Positions 52,506 through 60,703 of a stretch of 64,000 nucleotides of DNA are shown piece after piece (the first letter of the stretch is position 1; the number at the start of each line of letters is the position of its first letter). The translations under genes were made by a program, and so were the position numbers. Source of the DNA: JAJDIA01 sp031555145 (GTDB lineage Bacteria; Bacteroidota; Bacteroidia; Bacteroidales; Tannerellaceae); NCBI GenBank assembly GCA_031555145.1, contig JAVBUR010000096.1, forward strand, positions 1 through 64,000, written 5' to 3'. Under the pieces are notes generated by a model. That model was given only the letters and a program-made list of their open reading frames with translations, made no database searches and was not told where the DNA came from.

Positions 52506-52990
52506 TGGGTATGAGCCCGGAGGCGGTACGAATTCGTAGGCTTATAATTGTCTATCTCCGAAGGCAGAATGCCGTAGAAACGAATAATTTCTGCTTTCTC
52601 CGCTTCGTTTCCTCTTTCAAGGATTCTTTGGACAACGGCTTTACGATACCGTCCCCAATCGATTGTATCGAAATCAGTGTCCCAGAACAGCATCTTCCTG
52701 ATAGGAGGAATCCCCGTTACAGACGCACTGGCCTCTTTGCGTTTATATGCTGCGACATTATAATACGCTTGTAGTGCCAGCAGGAATCCATCCTCATACC
52801 CCAATGCCCGTTCAATCTTGATGGAAAGTGCTGCAGTGAGCTCTCTGCGCCCGGTAATAACAGCATTTATAGACTGGCTGTGCTCTCCGATGGTTCGGGC
52901 AAATGCACGTTGGCTCAGATTGAGATGCCTCAACTTCCGATCAATAATTTTCCCCGGATGAATCCCCTTATATGTATCAAAATTATGCAT
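52502..52990 (-). CDS. XRE-type helix-turn-helix protein with DUF6922-like C-terminus (AbiEi-like antitoxin)
   Basis: A 162-residue protein from the ATG at 52990 (MHNFDTYKGIHPGKIID). The N-terminal XRE/HigA-like helix-turn-helix domain shows LNLSQRAFARTIGEHSQSIN and VITGRRELTAALSIKIERAL. The C-terminal segment, MLFWDTDFDTIDWGRYRK then AVVQRILERGNEAEKAEIIRFYG, is typical of DUF6922, often paired with AbiEii toxins. It would bind its own promoter and neutralise the toxin, but the toxin gene behind it is broken. The four-base overlap with the remnant shows the original operon. Confidence 0.8.
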   Translation of the reverse strand: MHNFDTYKGIHPGKIIDRKLRHLNLSQRAFARTIGEHSQSINAVITGRRELTAALSIKIERALGYEDGFLLALQAYYNVAAYKRKEASASVTGIPPIRKMLFWDTDFDTIDWGRYRKAVVQRILERGNEAEKAEIIRFYGILPSEIDNYKPTNSYRLRAHTQ

Positions 52991-53043
52991 CATCAAGCAC
53001 CTTTTCTGCAAAGATCAAAATGCAAACGAAATCGTTTGCGCTT

Positions 53044-53130
53044 TTACTGTTTTTTTATGGCTACGTGTAAATGCCGAAAGACACCGGTTGCATCCTGCAC
53101 AAACTCAAACGCCAACGTCCGGGCCAGGCT
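53044..53130 (-). pseudogene. Degraded copy of the epimerase C-terminus (copy R5)
   Basis: 53090-53127 matches 56412-56449 at 37 of 38 bases by eye. On the minus strand it reads LARTLAFEFVQDATG before diverging (epimerase: LARTLEFEFVQDASE). It is a fragment of a second epimerase allele, now fused to unrelated sequence, lying between the AbiEi-like gene and the lone XRE gene. Confidence 0.75.
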
Positions 53131-53144
53131 TACAACGACAATCG

Positions 53145-53474
53145 TCATCGTGTAGCGGAGGGCCGGCACTTTCCGGCAACCGGGTATCCGGCGTCCATCG
53201 GTTGATCCTTCTCTCCTTCTTTTTCTTTTTCCACAAAGTTGATTTCCGGATAGTATCCGATAGCCAGGCATAGTTCAACCAGCTTGGAAATACGATGATC
53301 AAAATCCCCCTTCAACACTTGGGAGATATATCCTTTAGAGACTCCCATTGATTTAGCGAGGTCACTTTGTGTCAATCCATTATCCTTGAGATATTGCTTG
53401 ACCTTCTGAAACAAATCAATCTGTATCTTCGCCGTCCAATAGTCAGGAGTTGCGACCAATTCTTCATGTGTCAT
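53145..53474 (-). CDS. XRE-family helix-turn-helix regulator
   Basis: The 109-residue protein has a helical N-terminal arm (VATPDYWTAKIQIDLFQKVK) and a clear helix-turn-helix (LTQSDLAKSMGVSKGYISQVLKG), then LCLAIGYYPEINFVEKEK. This is typical of small antitoxin-like or phage-type repressors. The last 20 residues (after KEGEKDQP) are GC-richer and may come from the junction with the R5 fragment. No toxin gene adjoins. Whether it is an orphan antitoxin or a stand-alone regulator cannot be decided. Confidence 0.75.
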   Translation of the reverse strand: MTHEELVATPDYWTAKIQIDLFQKVKQYLKDNGLTQSDLAKSMGVSKGYISQVLKGDFDHRISKLVELCLAIGYYPEINFVEKEKEGEKDQPMDAGYPVAGKCRPSATR

Positions 53475-53546
53475 AGCATTTATTATTTACTTTGTTTATA
53501 CTGTTTTAGGAGCTTCACAAACATTACACATCTTTTTTTGAACAAT

Positions 53547-53582
53547 CATTCCGACACGAATGTGATCCCCTCCGAAGCATCC
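53547..53582. repeat. Epimerase gene-end repeat, copy R2
   Basis: About 36 bases matching the 3' end of the epimerase gene. The minus strand reads DASEGITFVSE-stop, with a different Ala codon (GCT) from R1 and R4. It marks the left edge of the NADAR module. Confidence 0.85.
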
Positions 53583-53590
53583 CCTTATAC

Positions 53591-53839
53591 TCAAACCTCC
53601 AGACTCCGGCTGTCCAGCAAGAACTGCCTAAGCCCCATGGTCACGATACCATCCTCATTACGTCTGACAAGGACGTTATCCTTCACAATCACAATCTTCT
53701 TAAACGAGTCTGGAATATTTCGCAATGGCCGTAGCTCTTGTTCCTCTTTTTCGGGCGACGGCAAAGCTAAGGCAGACTGGATATAATACCGTTGGCGACC
53801 TTGGTTACAGACAAAGTCTACCTCAACTTGCTTCCTCAC
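53591..53839 (-). pseudogene. C-terminal remnant of a DUF4143-type AAA ATPase
   Basis: Only the last 82 residues remain: KQVEVDFVCNQGRQRYYIQSA, SFKKIVIVKDN and GIVTMGLRQFLLD. These are characteristic of the C-terminal nuclease-like DUF4143 part of Bacteroidetes ATP-binding proteins. The ATPase domain (Walker motifs) is absent. The 205 bases upstream to the NADAR gene show no coding continuation, so the gene is truncated at its 5' side. Confidence 0.72.
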
Positions 53840-54044
53840 AGAGAATGGTTGAATACATACTTTTTGAAGTATAAGTCAAAGTAATTATGTATTTCTTTAT
53901 GGCGGGAGTTCGTTCCATAAGCTGATCCTTTACGCACAAAGGTACTCATTTTTCAGTTGATAGATAGTTCTTCCGGATAATTTTTATTCTCGCCGGAGTC
54001 CCTTGGACAGACGTTGAAGCAGCGTGGTGATACTACCCAAACAA

Positions 54045-54644
54045 TTAATCAAAATCCATAAAAAAATATTCCGGAATATACACTTTATCAATTTTATTGT
54101 TAAACAATAAAAATGCAGGAATTGGCAATGGCTGGATATAATCTAATCCAACTTCATCGAATATATACTTTTGTCTTACAGCCATCAGCAAACGCCCAAG
54201 CGCATTTTTACCCACCAAAGTACCATTCCCTGTAGGTACAGCTGCCCAAACCTTGTCTTTTATTGAGTATTCAACAATTGCTTTATCGCCTGTCTTTTTC
54301 AACAGATCACCAAATGAGTCTCTATTCTGCAACAATTTAACCATCAAGCACCATTGCATAATATCAAACTTAACATCTTCCCAGTCCTGCCGTGTTTGTG
54401 CAATATACTTCCTGGAAATCTCTTTAGAAGTCATTGGGCTTGTTTGCTCAATTATCTCCTGTTGTATATCCGGGAACAAAGGGAAACGGCAAGCTTGATA
54501 TAGCGCTTCGGTATTTGGAATTAAAACTTCATTAACAAATACAGGAAAATTCGGAGCCATATTTGACAACCCTCCAAATTCACCTTTGGTATTACTAAAT
54601 GTAATCACCTCAGATTGCCTGTAAACTCTTTCAGTAATTTTCAT
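54045..54644 (-). CDS. NADAR-family N-glycosidase
   Basis: A 199-residue NADAR (YbiA-like) protein: ITFSNTKGEFGGLSNMAPNF, TEALYQACRFP and DIMQWCLMVKLLQN, followed by GDKAIVEYSIKDKVWA and GKNALGRLLMAVR. The conserved fold residues (GxLSN, the Glu-Ala-Leu-Tyr-Gln-Ala helix, the W-G-xG-like end) are present. Known NADAR proteins cleave N-glycosidic bonds, including ADP-ribosyl-guanine in DNA and riboflavin intermediates. It follows the phosphoribosyltransferase gene after 17 bases, forming a two-gene unit between repeats R2 and R3. Defence or toxin-antitoxin use is inferred. Confidence 0.85.
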   Translation of the reverse strand: MKITERVYRQSEVITFSNTKGEFGGLSNMAPNFPVFVNEVLIPNTEALYQACRFPLFPDIQQEIIEQTSPMTSKEISRKYIAQTRQDWEDVKFDIMQWCLMVKLLQNRDSFGDLLKKTGDKAIVEYSIKDKVWAAVPTGNGTLVGKNALGRLLMAVRQKYIFDEVGLDYIQPLPIPAFLLFNNKIDKVYIPEYFFMDFD

Positions 54645-54661
54645 ACCATACTCCTTTCTTT

Positions 54662-55717
54662 TTAATACCCTCCCCTATTTGCTACAGGGAAAAGTGGTTT
54701 CCAAGCATGCCCTGTGACATTCCACCAAAATACCAAAGGGCTATTATTAGGGACATTCCTCCATGTGAAGAAATGCGTACCAAGACCATAGGTCTTATAA
54801 TTAGGATTAACCAATCCAAGAGGGCGAATGTTCGGATTCACCGGTCCTTTTATCATCCCAATAATATACAACCCTTTTTGCAATAACAGATTTTCATATC
54901 GAATTCGATTCTCAGGAGAAGTAAAAAAGCCTTCGCTACCAGGTTTATCGTCAGGGCGATATGCGTAATCTTCATACTTCGTTGCCGTCAAGTTTGCAAG
55001 AAATGTTTTCGCATTGCTTGGTTGATCTTTTGTAGGTATGGCTATATTAAGTGCCTGATTGTTAAATCTCAAATGATTTTCAATTTCATAATTGCGATAC
55101 CATCTTACCTTTTTTTCCAATTTAGCCTCTTTGAAATGCTGTACAATCCTATAATTCTGGAAATTACAACCCCAGGTATGGAGACAAAACAAGTGTATGG
55201 ACAACCGATATTCATCCTTTAATACTTTTTTATAGTTCTCCTCGGTATTTCCTGCCTTAGTTTCACCCAGCCATCTGACTAAATCTCGTCCTATCGTGCC
55301 GCCTGTAGCCAAAACATCATCAAAATAGACAAAATTCTTCTTGGGAAATTCAAGTATCGACTTATACGAGAGCTGATAATCTTCCGTTAGCACTTCATCC
55401 ATTAGCCTTAATATCGCAGTCTGGCTTTTATGAACCGCCTGCATATCAAGAAATTCGGTATCCTGCAAAAAAACAATGATATTTGTATATCCATAGTCCG
55501 ACATCATTTTTTTGAGGTGCAAACTGATATATCTTTTTGCATCCTGCTTGGATAAATAGACTTTAGAAAGGATATGGTTAAGTTCTTCTAAAATAAATGA
55601 ACCATCCTCTCCAAACTGAGCTCCCCAATCCATAATATCCTTTAACGATAAATAGATGCCATCATCGTTACGGTAATCCTTGATGATTTCCAGTATATTT
55701 GCCGCTACTGCCTCCAT
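54662..55717 (-). CDS. Phosphoribosyltransferase-like protein (PRTase-CE type), partner of NADAR
   Basis: The 351-residue protein has a helical N-terminal domain, a type I phosphoribosyltransferase core with the PRPP-binding motif FVYFDDVLATGGTIGRDLV (about residues 130-148), and a C-terminal region ending GLGTHFFTWRNVPNNSPLVFWW. It resembles PRTase proteins described from nucleotide-centred conflict systems. Substrate unknown; a base or nucleoside transfer using PRPP is suggested by the intact DDxxxTGGT loop. It is the first gene of the pair with the NADAR protein; a -7 box TATATTTG (55737-55744, minus strand) lies 20 bases upstream. Low GC suggests transfer. Confidence 0.72.
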   Translation of the reverse strand: MEAVAANILEIIKDYRNDDGIYLSLKDIMDWGAQFGEDGSFILEELNHILSKVYLSKQDAKRYISLHLKKMMSDYGYTNIIVFLQDTEFLDMQAVHKSQTAILRLMDEVLTEDYQLSYKSILEFPKKNFVYFDDVLATGGTIGRDLVRWLGETKAGNTEENYKKVLKDEYRLSIHLFCLHTWGCNFQNYRIVQHFKEAKLEKKVRWYRNYEIENHLRFNNQALNIAIPTKDQPSNAKTFLANLTATKYEDYAYRPDDKPGSEGFFTSPENRIRYENLLLQKGLYIIGMIKGPVNPNIRPLGLVNPNYKTYGLGTHFFTWRNVPNNSPLVFWWNVTGHAWKPLFPVANRGGY

Positions 55718-55801
55718 AAAGCGATAGTTGTTTTTGCAAATATACTACATTTAGGCCAAGAGGAGTGCAACTTCTTATCACAAATGTGGAGAAAAAAATC
55801 A

Positions 55802-55858
55802 CTTTCAGCCCCTCCTCCTACCTCATTCCGACACCAATGTGATCCCCTCCGAGGCATC
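55802..55858. repeat. Epimerase gene-end repeat, copy R3
   Basis: 57 bases. The core (55824-55858) reads DASEGITLVSE-stop on the minus strand. Homology to R4 extends about 20 bases past the stop (CTTTC.GCCCCTC and CCTACCTCATTCC shared). It lies between the NADAR pair and the AlbA_2 remnant. Confidence 0.85.
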
Positions 55859-55884
55859 AAAGCTCTTGTTTTCTTTGCACACGT

Positions 55885-56257
55885 TCATTTGATCCGAAAG
55901 AATTCAGTCACTTTATACAGGTAGCGGATGGACAGGAAAAAGGAATTTGTATAGACCCTGTTTTCCTTAAACAACCACAGATGCTCTTTCATGATGCGGA
56001 TATGGCTCTGTATCCCCTTCGTGCTAACTCCGCCAAATTTGGTTTTCCTGCAATCCCACAGGAGGAAAGGAAGGTTTTCCATCCGTTTCATCCACGCCTA
56101 TAATAATATAGCCACCGCCCCAGTTATTGATGTCGTTTGCAAATGCACAAAGAGTGCGTAAAACCTCTTCGGGATTCCAGCCTTTCTTAAATTCCAGTCT
56201 GTCCCATTCAATCACCTTGCCGTTGAGCAGTTCGCTTATGTTAATCGGAAGTGGCAT
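55885..56257 (-). pseudogene. AlbA_2 ATP-binding / winged-helix regulator, internally deleted
   Basis: From about 56257 the frame reads MPLPINISELLNGKVIEWDR, LEFKKGW and NWGGGYIIIGVDETDG, the start of AlbA_2 (Schlafen-like) regulators. It stops after QENQIWRS. In another frame the sequence resumes at FGGVSTKGIQSHIRIMKEH, a C-terminal winged-helix motif, and runs to 55885. The central part of roughly a thousand bases expected for the family is missing. This is the same kind of damage as in the AbiEii remnant. Confidence 0.68.
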
Positions 56258-56360
56258 TCTTAAACGTTTATTGTCTATGCAAAGGTAAAAATAAAGTTGT
56301 ATATTTGTGTCGTAATACCTCGTTGTCCCTGTTAGAAATAACATACTTCGGGGTTTTTTG

Positions 56361-56419
56361 CTTTCTGCCCCTCTCCTACCTCATTCCGACACAAATGTGA
56401 TCCCCTCCGACGCATCCTG
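56361..56419. repeat. Epimerase gene-end repeat, copy R4 (native 3' end)
   Basis: The final codons of the intact epimerase gene (QDASEGITFVSE-stop) and about 20 bases beyond it. This is the parental form of copies R1-R3 and R5. Confidence 0.85.
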
Positions 56420-57379
56420 CACAAACTCAAACTCCAACGTCCGGGCCAGCCCTTCTGCCAGCGTATAGGGAGGCACAAAACCGGAGGCGTGTACCTTGGC
56501 GGCATCAAATTGGGTCGTTGCACAGAACTTCTTCACCCGGACGGAACTGACGGCCAGCTTCTTCCCTGTCACCCAGGCCAACGCATCAAAACAATACCCG
56601 CCTGCCATCCCCAGCCACATCGGGAAATGTGTCGCTGGAATATGCCGCCGAAGCACCTTGCCGACATGGGCCACCAACTCGTTCATCGTCAGGTCGGGCT
56701 TATCCACATAGTTATAGACGTTATACCCGGTTGTCTTGTTTTCGATCAGGAACTGAATAAAGGCCACCACATTACCGACATACGCCATCGACTTCACATT
56801 CTTGCCCTTGCCAACCATCAGGAACCGTCCACCGGATATCTGTTTCAACAGGTTGTACACATTCCCCCTGTTCCGCTCTCCAAAGATAACCGTAGGGCGA
56901 AGGATATTGATATTCCAATCCGGATGCGACCGATACCATTCCTGCAGCACCTGCTCCGCCTGCCACTTACTCTTGCCGTAATGGTTAAAGGGGTCGGTAG
57001 GATACTCTTCATCCGGATTCTCCTTGTTCAGCCCATAGACAGCCACCGAACTGGTAAAGATAATCCGCTTGACGCCATTCGCCTCCAGCGCTTCCAGCGT
57101 ATTCCGCATACCACCGACATTTACGTCGTAGTAAAGGGACGTAGGCGAAACGTCATCACGATGTTCGGCAGCAAGGAGGACGACGAGGTCTGCACCTTTT
57201 ACTACACTTATCAGCTTCTCCTTATCCAGGACATTTACGATAGTCGTTAGTTCAGGATAGAAATGACTTTGCTGCTTGTCGATATTCCTGAGGCTATACT
57301 CCTTTGCCGTGAGTTGTCCTATAAGACGGGTGCCGACAAAGCCGGAGGCACCGAGAATACTGATTTCTGTACTTCTCAT
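56381..57379 (-). CDS. NAD-dependent epimerase/dehydratase of the polysaccharide locus
   Basis: A 332-residue extended SDR enzyme with an N-terminal ISILGASGFVGTRLI nucleotide-binding loop, DLVVLLAAEHRDD, the TSSVAVYG segment and the catalytic YGKSKWQAE (Tyr, Lys). It probably makes or reduces a UDP-linked 6-deoxy amino sugar, as related enzymes at the ends of Bacteroidales polysaccharide loci do. It is last in the locus and overlaps the GT4 gene by four bases. Its 3' end is the template of the repeats through the adjacent accessory region. Confidence 0.88.
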   Translation of the reverse strand: MRSTEISILGASGFVGTRLIGQLTAKEYSLRNIDKQQSHFYPELTTIVNVLDKEKLISVVKGADLVVLLAAEHRDDVSPTSLYYDVNVGGMRNTLEALEANGVKRIIFTSSVAVYGLNKENPDEEYPTDPFNHYGKSKWQAEQVLQEWYRSHPDWNINILRPTVIFGERNRGNVYNLLKQISGGRFLMVGKGKNVKSMAYVGNVVAFIQFLIENKTTGYNVYNYVDKPDLTMNELVAHVGKVLRRHIPATHFPMWLGMAGGYCFDALAWVTGKKLAVSSVRVKKFCATTQFDAAKVHASGFVPPYTLAEGLARTLEFEFVQDASEGITFVSE

Positions 57380-58410
57380 GACTGATATATTTTCATATAT
57401 TCTCCAACCATTTTATCAACCGTAAGTTTTTCCTCGTATATTTTTCTGGAATTAGCAGAGAATTTATCATAAACATCCTTATTTTCAAGTACATATTTAA
57501 TTTTCTCGACAAATTCACCAGCATTATTATCTAATACATATCCATTCACATCATTCACAACTATTTCACTTATGCCTCCAACATTTGAAGCTACAATAGG
57601 TTTCCCAAAACTCATTGCCTCAATGATAGTAATAGGCAGCCCTTCATAATTACTTGTCAATAAAAACAAGTCAGCATACTCATTATACGATCCAGCATTG
57701 GGGATATTCCCCATAAAAAAAACATTTTGAGATTTTTTTCCATCAAATTCGTATTGATTCCCAATCCAAATAAAAGCAAAATCAGGTAAACCCGATGCAA
57801 TTTCAAGAAATAAATCAATATTTTTAGGAGGAGATAAACGGGCAATGCACAAAATACTAAATTTATACTCATTACAAAAACTGAACGGATCAACTTTCAG
57901 CATCTGAAGTTTAGAAATGCCATTGTATACACAAGTTACATTATGTGTAATACCTTCTTTCAACAAATTATGCTGATCATATAAACTTACACCAACAACA
58001 GCCTTACATCTTGCTTGCATCATTCTCTCTATTGGTAGATATTTTCGGTATGCAACCCTTATTGAATCGAAACCATGGACAGTATATACAATTTTTTTAC
58101 GCGGGAAAGCAATACGTCCTAGCATTGCCGCTTTGGAAGAGTGAAGATGAATTATTTCCGGTTTGTATTGCCGATACAATCTTCGCAGTTCCAGGATAGC
58201 AAGGAGGTCGTTTATAGGAGAAAACGCTCGCTTCAAGTATTTAGATTGCTGGGATCTAACAGTTCCTCTTAACATCTTCCACATCTTCCCATCACCTTCT
58301 CCTGCAATAGCAATAACTTCGTGTTCTTCGCTCAGCTTATTAGCCAAATTTATAACCACAGACTGTGCACCACCTAATTGAGAAAGAGTTATTACCTGGA
58401 ATATTATCAT
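57376..58410 (-). CDS. GT4-family glycosyltransferase
   Basis: A 344-residue GT-B glycosyltransferase with an N-terminal acceptor domain (LGGAQSVVINLANKL, IIHLHSSKAAMLGR, TVHGFDS) and a C-terminal donor domain (FSILCIARLSPPKN, FFMGNI, and the E-x7-E motif in NYEGLPITIIEAMSFGKPIVAS). It adds a sugar from a nucleotide donor to the growing lipid-linked glycan in the cytosol. The ATGA overlap with the epimerase gene indicates coupling. Confidence 0.9.
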   Translation of the reverse strand: MIIFQVITLSQLGGAQSVVINLANKLSEEHEVIAIAGEGDGKMWKMLRGTVRSQQSKYLKRAFSPINDLLAILELRRLYRQYKPEIIHLHSSKAAMLGRIAFPRKKIVYTVHGFDSIRVAYRKYLPIERMMQARCKAVVGVSLYDQHNLLKEGITHNVTCVYNGISKLQMLKVDPFSFCNEYKFSILCIARLSPPKNIDLFLEIASGLPDFAFIWIGNQYEFDGKKSQNVFFMGNIPNAGSYNEYADLFLLTSNYEGLPITIIEAMSFGKPIVASNVGGISEIVVNDVNGYVLDNNAGEFVEKIKYVLENKDVYDKFSANSRKIYEEKLTVDKMVGEYMKIYQS

Positions 58411-58453
58411 AACTAACCAATCAAATTAAAAAAATAAAATTTACCCCACAATA

Positions 58454-59686
58454 TTAAAACATCAAAGCCGGCAATGGCATATAAAAAATTCTATGATCCA
58501 AAACAAAATATGAATTAACAAGAACCCAAGCAATTTTCATAAAAAAAAACAAGAACATATTCTTTATCATAAATCTAAAATAATGATTTTCATCCCGAAG
58601 ACTTAATTTTAAAATAAGTAAAAATAAAAGAAAAAGGCCAGGTGTCAAATAGCGTTCACCAACCACAGAAAAGCTAATAAAAAAATATCCTAAAAGCAAA
58701 AAACATAATGTCGTATAATATATATTTTTTTCAAACACATCCATATATAAAAGAATATTTTTATTTTTAATCCTAAACAAAACCAACAAGACAAACAATC
58801 TAGTCACATACTGTTGAATTGACATTAATTTAACTGTAAAAGAAGAGGAAAATTCTTCAGTCACTTCTATTGAAGAATAAGAAGAAGCCCTATATCCAAT
58901 AGCTTGATTATGTTTTGCTATATCAAAAACATCAAACAATCCACGCCAATACTCTGTATCCAGAAAAACTGAAATTACACAGACAAAAACTACCATCCAC
59001 CACAATAATTCGATTCGAAATTTAAAAAATCTAATAAATATAACAAAAAAAACAGACACAAAAAAACTGTAATGAATAAAAGGGCAAAGCAACAATCCCA
59101 AAACACCAATATCCTTCTCATCCAATAAATAAATCAATGAAAAATAAATAAAAACAGCAGAAGCTGTAAAATTCCTCACCCCGCCTATCGATACTGGATT
59201 AAACAAAACAATAGACAAAAGCAAAACAATATAAAAAAAATACGTTTTATGATTACCACAATATAAAACCATTTTCCTCAAAGACATATAAATAAAAATC
59301 CCACCGATAAACCCGACCAGCATAAGTAACACATGTGCACTTGAAGTAAAACTTCGAACAAAAACACACAACAGTTCATAATATACGTCCTTTATCTCTC
59401 CATTTACATAACTATGCCACACATCTGCATAAGTTGTCGTTTCAGAAAAAGACAAAAAGGCCTGCTTTATTCTCTCTGAATCCGAACGAGCATCATCAAA
59501 AGAATGCGCGAATCCAAAAAAAGAGTAAAAAAGGACGAACATCAAACCACTCAATTTATTTTTTAGATTATCACATGCTAGCAGAAAAGAAAAAAACGGT
59601 GAAAAAACAAAAGTTATCAATGATATTTTTGAAGAATCCTTTATCATATAAAAACCGTATTTTAACAAACTAAAATGAATATGCAA
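58454..59686 (-). CDS. Wzy/EpsG-like polysaccharide polymerase
   Basis: The 410-residue protein has about ten to eleven transmembrane segments and is rich in Phe, Leu and Ile. The early loop SFDDARSDSERIKQAF and the segment GGVRNFTASAVFIYFSLIYLL resemble EpsG-family proteins, which join repeat units in the periplasm. MIKDSSKIS (start about 59647) is a plausible shorter start. Very AT-rich. The location among glycosyltransferases supports polymerase over O-acetyl or lipid functions. Confidence 0.75.
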   Translation of the reverse strand: MHIHFSLLKYGFYMIKDSSKISLITFVFSPFFSFLLACDNLKNKLSGLMFVLFYSFFGFAHSFDDARSDSERIKQAFLSFSETTTYADVWHSYVNGEIKDVYYELLCVFVRSFTSSAHVLLMLVGFIGGIFIYMSLRKMVLYCGNHKTYFFYIVLLLSIVLFNPVSIGGVRNFTASAVFIYFSLIYLLDEKDIGVLGLLLCPFIHYSFFVSVFFVIFIRFFKFRIELLWWMVVFVCVISVFLDTEYWRGLFDVFDIAKHNQAIGYRASSYSSIEVTEEFSSSFTVKLMSIQQYVTRLFVLLVLFRIKNKNILLYMDVFEKNIYYTTLCFLLLGYFFISFSVVGERYLTPGLFLLFLLILKLSLRDENHYFRFMIKNMFLFFFMKIAWVLVNSYFVLDHRIFYMPLPALMF

Positions 59687-59706
59687 TTACAAAAATAAAG
59701 AATATC

Positions 59707-60702
59707 TCAAAATAAAAAATCAGTAAATTTCGACATACGCATCGCAATTCTAAAAAGAAATATAGAGACATATGGCATTTTATATTTTACGAGAAAAAAT
59801 CGTAATGCCGCCTTAGGAGGAAATGATTTATATGAAAAAAAACGGACATATGGATTTGTCTCAGGATATACAGACTTAAACCGTTCCCAGTCGCTCCATT
59901 CCCCTCGTATTATTTGCAGCCTACTACTATAGCACAGAAAATTCGCATATAAAGCATATCGTTCACTATCCACCTTATATAAATCATCTTTTATAAATGC
60001 TGATATCTGAAGCATTGCATCAACTGTTTTATCAGAAAGTTTAGTTCTACTGATTGTTCCTTCTCTGCTCTTATCATAATGATAGAAACAATTTTTAAGC
60101 TGATGCAATTTGTTGGCTCGAACATAAATACGGGTAGTTACAGCAAGATCCTCAGCCATATTAATCCCTGGAAATGGATATATATCATTATCAAAATATA
60201 AACAACGCCGTATCAGTTTATTCCACAATGATCCATTGAAATTATATTTATACGCTTCTTCAATTATATATTTTGGAGATGACGAAAACACAGGGCTTCT
60301 GAACAAAACTGACCGAGACTTATATTCTATCACAAAATCACATATAACAATATCGGCATCATTTTCTATTGCTGCAAGATACATTTTTTCATACATATCC
60401 AATTCCACCCAATCATCACTATCGCAATGTATCACATATTCGCCAACAGCCGCTTTCATTCCTATCATTCGAGCCTCCGCTTGTCCTCCATTACAATCTC
60501 TATAAATAATCTGAGTTTGTGGTTTACGGGCAGGATATCCTTCAAGCACATTGAGCAATACCTCAATAGAGGCATCAGGCGTACAATCATTAACGAATAT
60601 ATATTCAATATCTTCAATGGTCTGTTCAAAGAGTGATCGCGCACAGCGTTCTATATATTTCTCAACACCATAAACAGGAATTACAACACTCACCTTAGGC
60701 AT
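59707..60702 (-). CDS. GT2-family glycosyltransferase (copy 2)
   Basis: A 331-residue GT-A enzyme: VSVVIPVYGVEKYIERCARS, VNDCTPDAS, NGGQAEARMIGM and the metal-binding DxD region HCDSDDWVELDMYEKMY. It transfers a sugar onto the lipid-linked repeat unit. It follows the next GT2 gene with a one-base gap and is its close paralogue over the first 130 residues, so a tandem duplication followed by acceptor-domain divergence is likely. Confidence 0.9.
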   Translation of the reverse strand: MPKVSVVIPVYGVEKYIERCARSLFEQTIEDIEYIFVNDCTPDASIEVLLNVLEGYPARKPQTQIIYRDCNGGQAEARMIGMKAAVGEYVIHCDSDDWVELDMYEKMYLAAIENDADIVICDFVIEYKSRSVLFRSPVFSSSPKYIIEEAYKYNFNGSLWNKLIRRCLYFDNDIYPFPGINMAEDLAVTTRIYVRANKLHQLKNCFYHYDKSREGTISRTKLSDKTVDAMLQISAFIKDDLYKVDSERYALYANFLCYSSRLQIIRGEWSDWERFKSVYPETNPYVRFFSYKSFPPKAALRFFLVKYKMPYVSIFLFRIAMRMSKFTDFLF

Positions 60703-60703
60703 A

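Noticed and set aside
53044..53271. 75-codon minus-strand protein containing LARTLAFEFVQDATG
   Set aside because: It is a chance joining of unrelated sequence with the degraded epimerase fragment R5 and overlaps the XRE gene.
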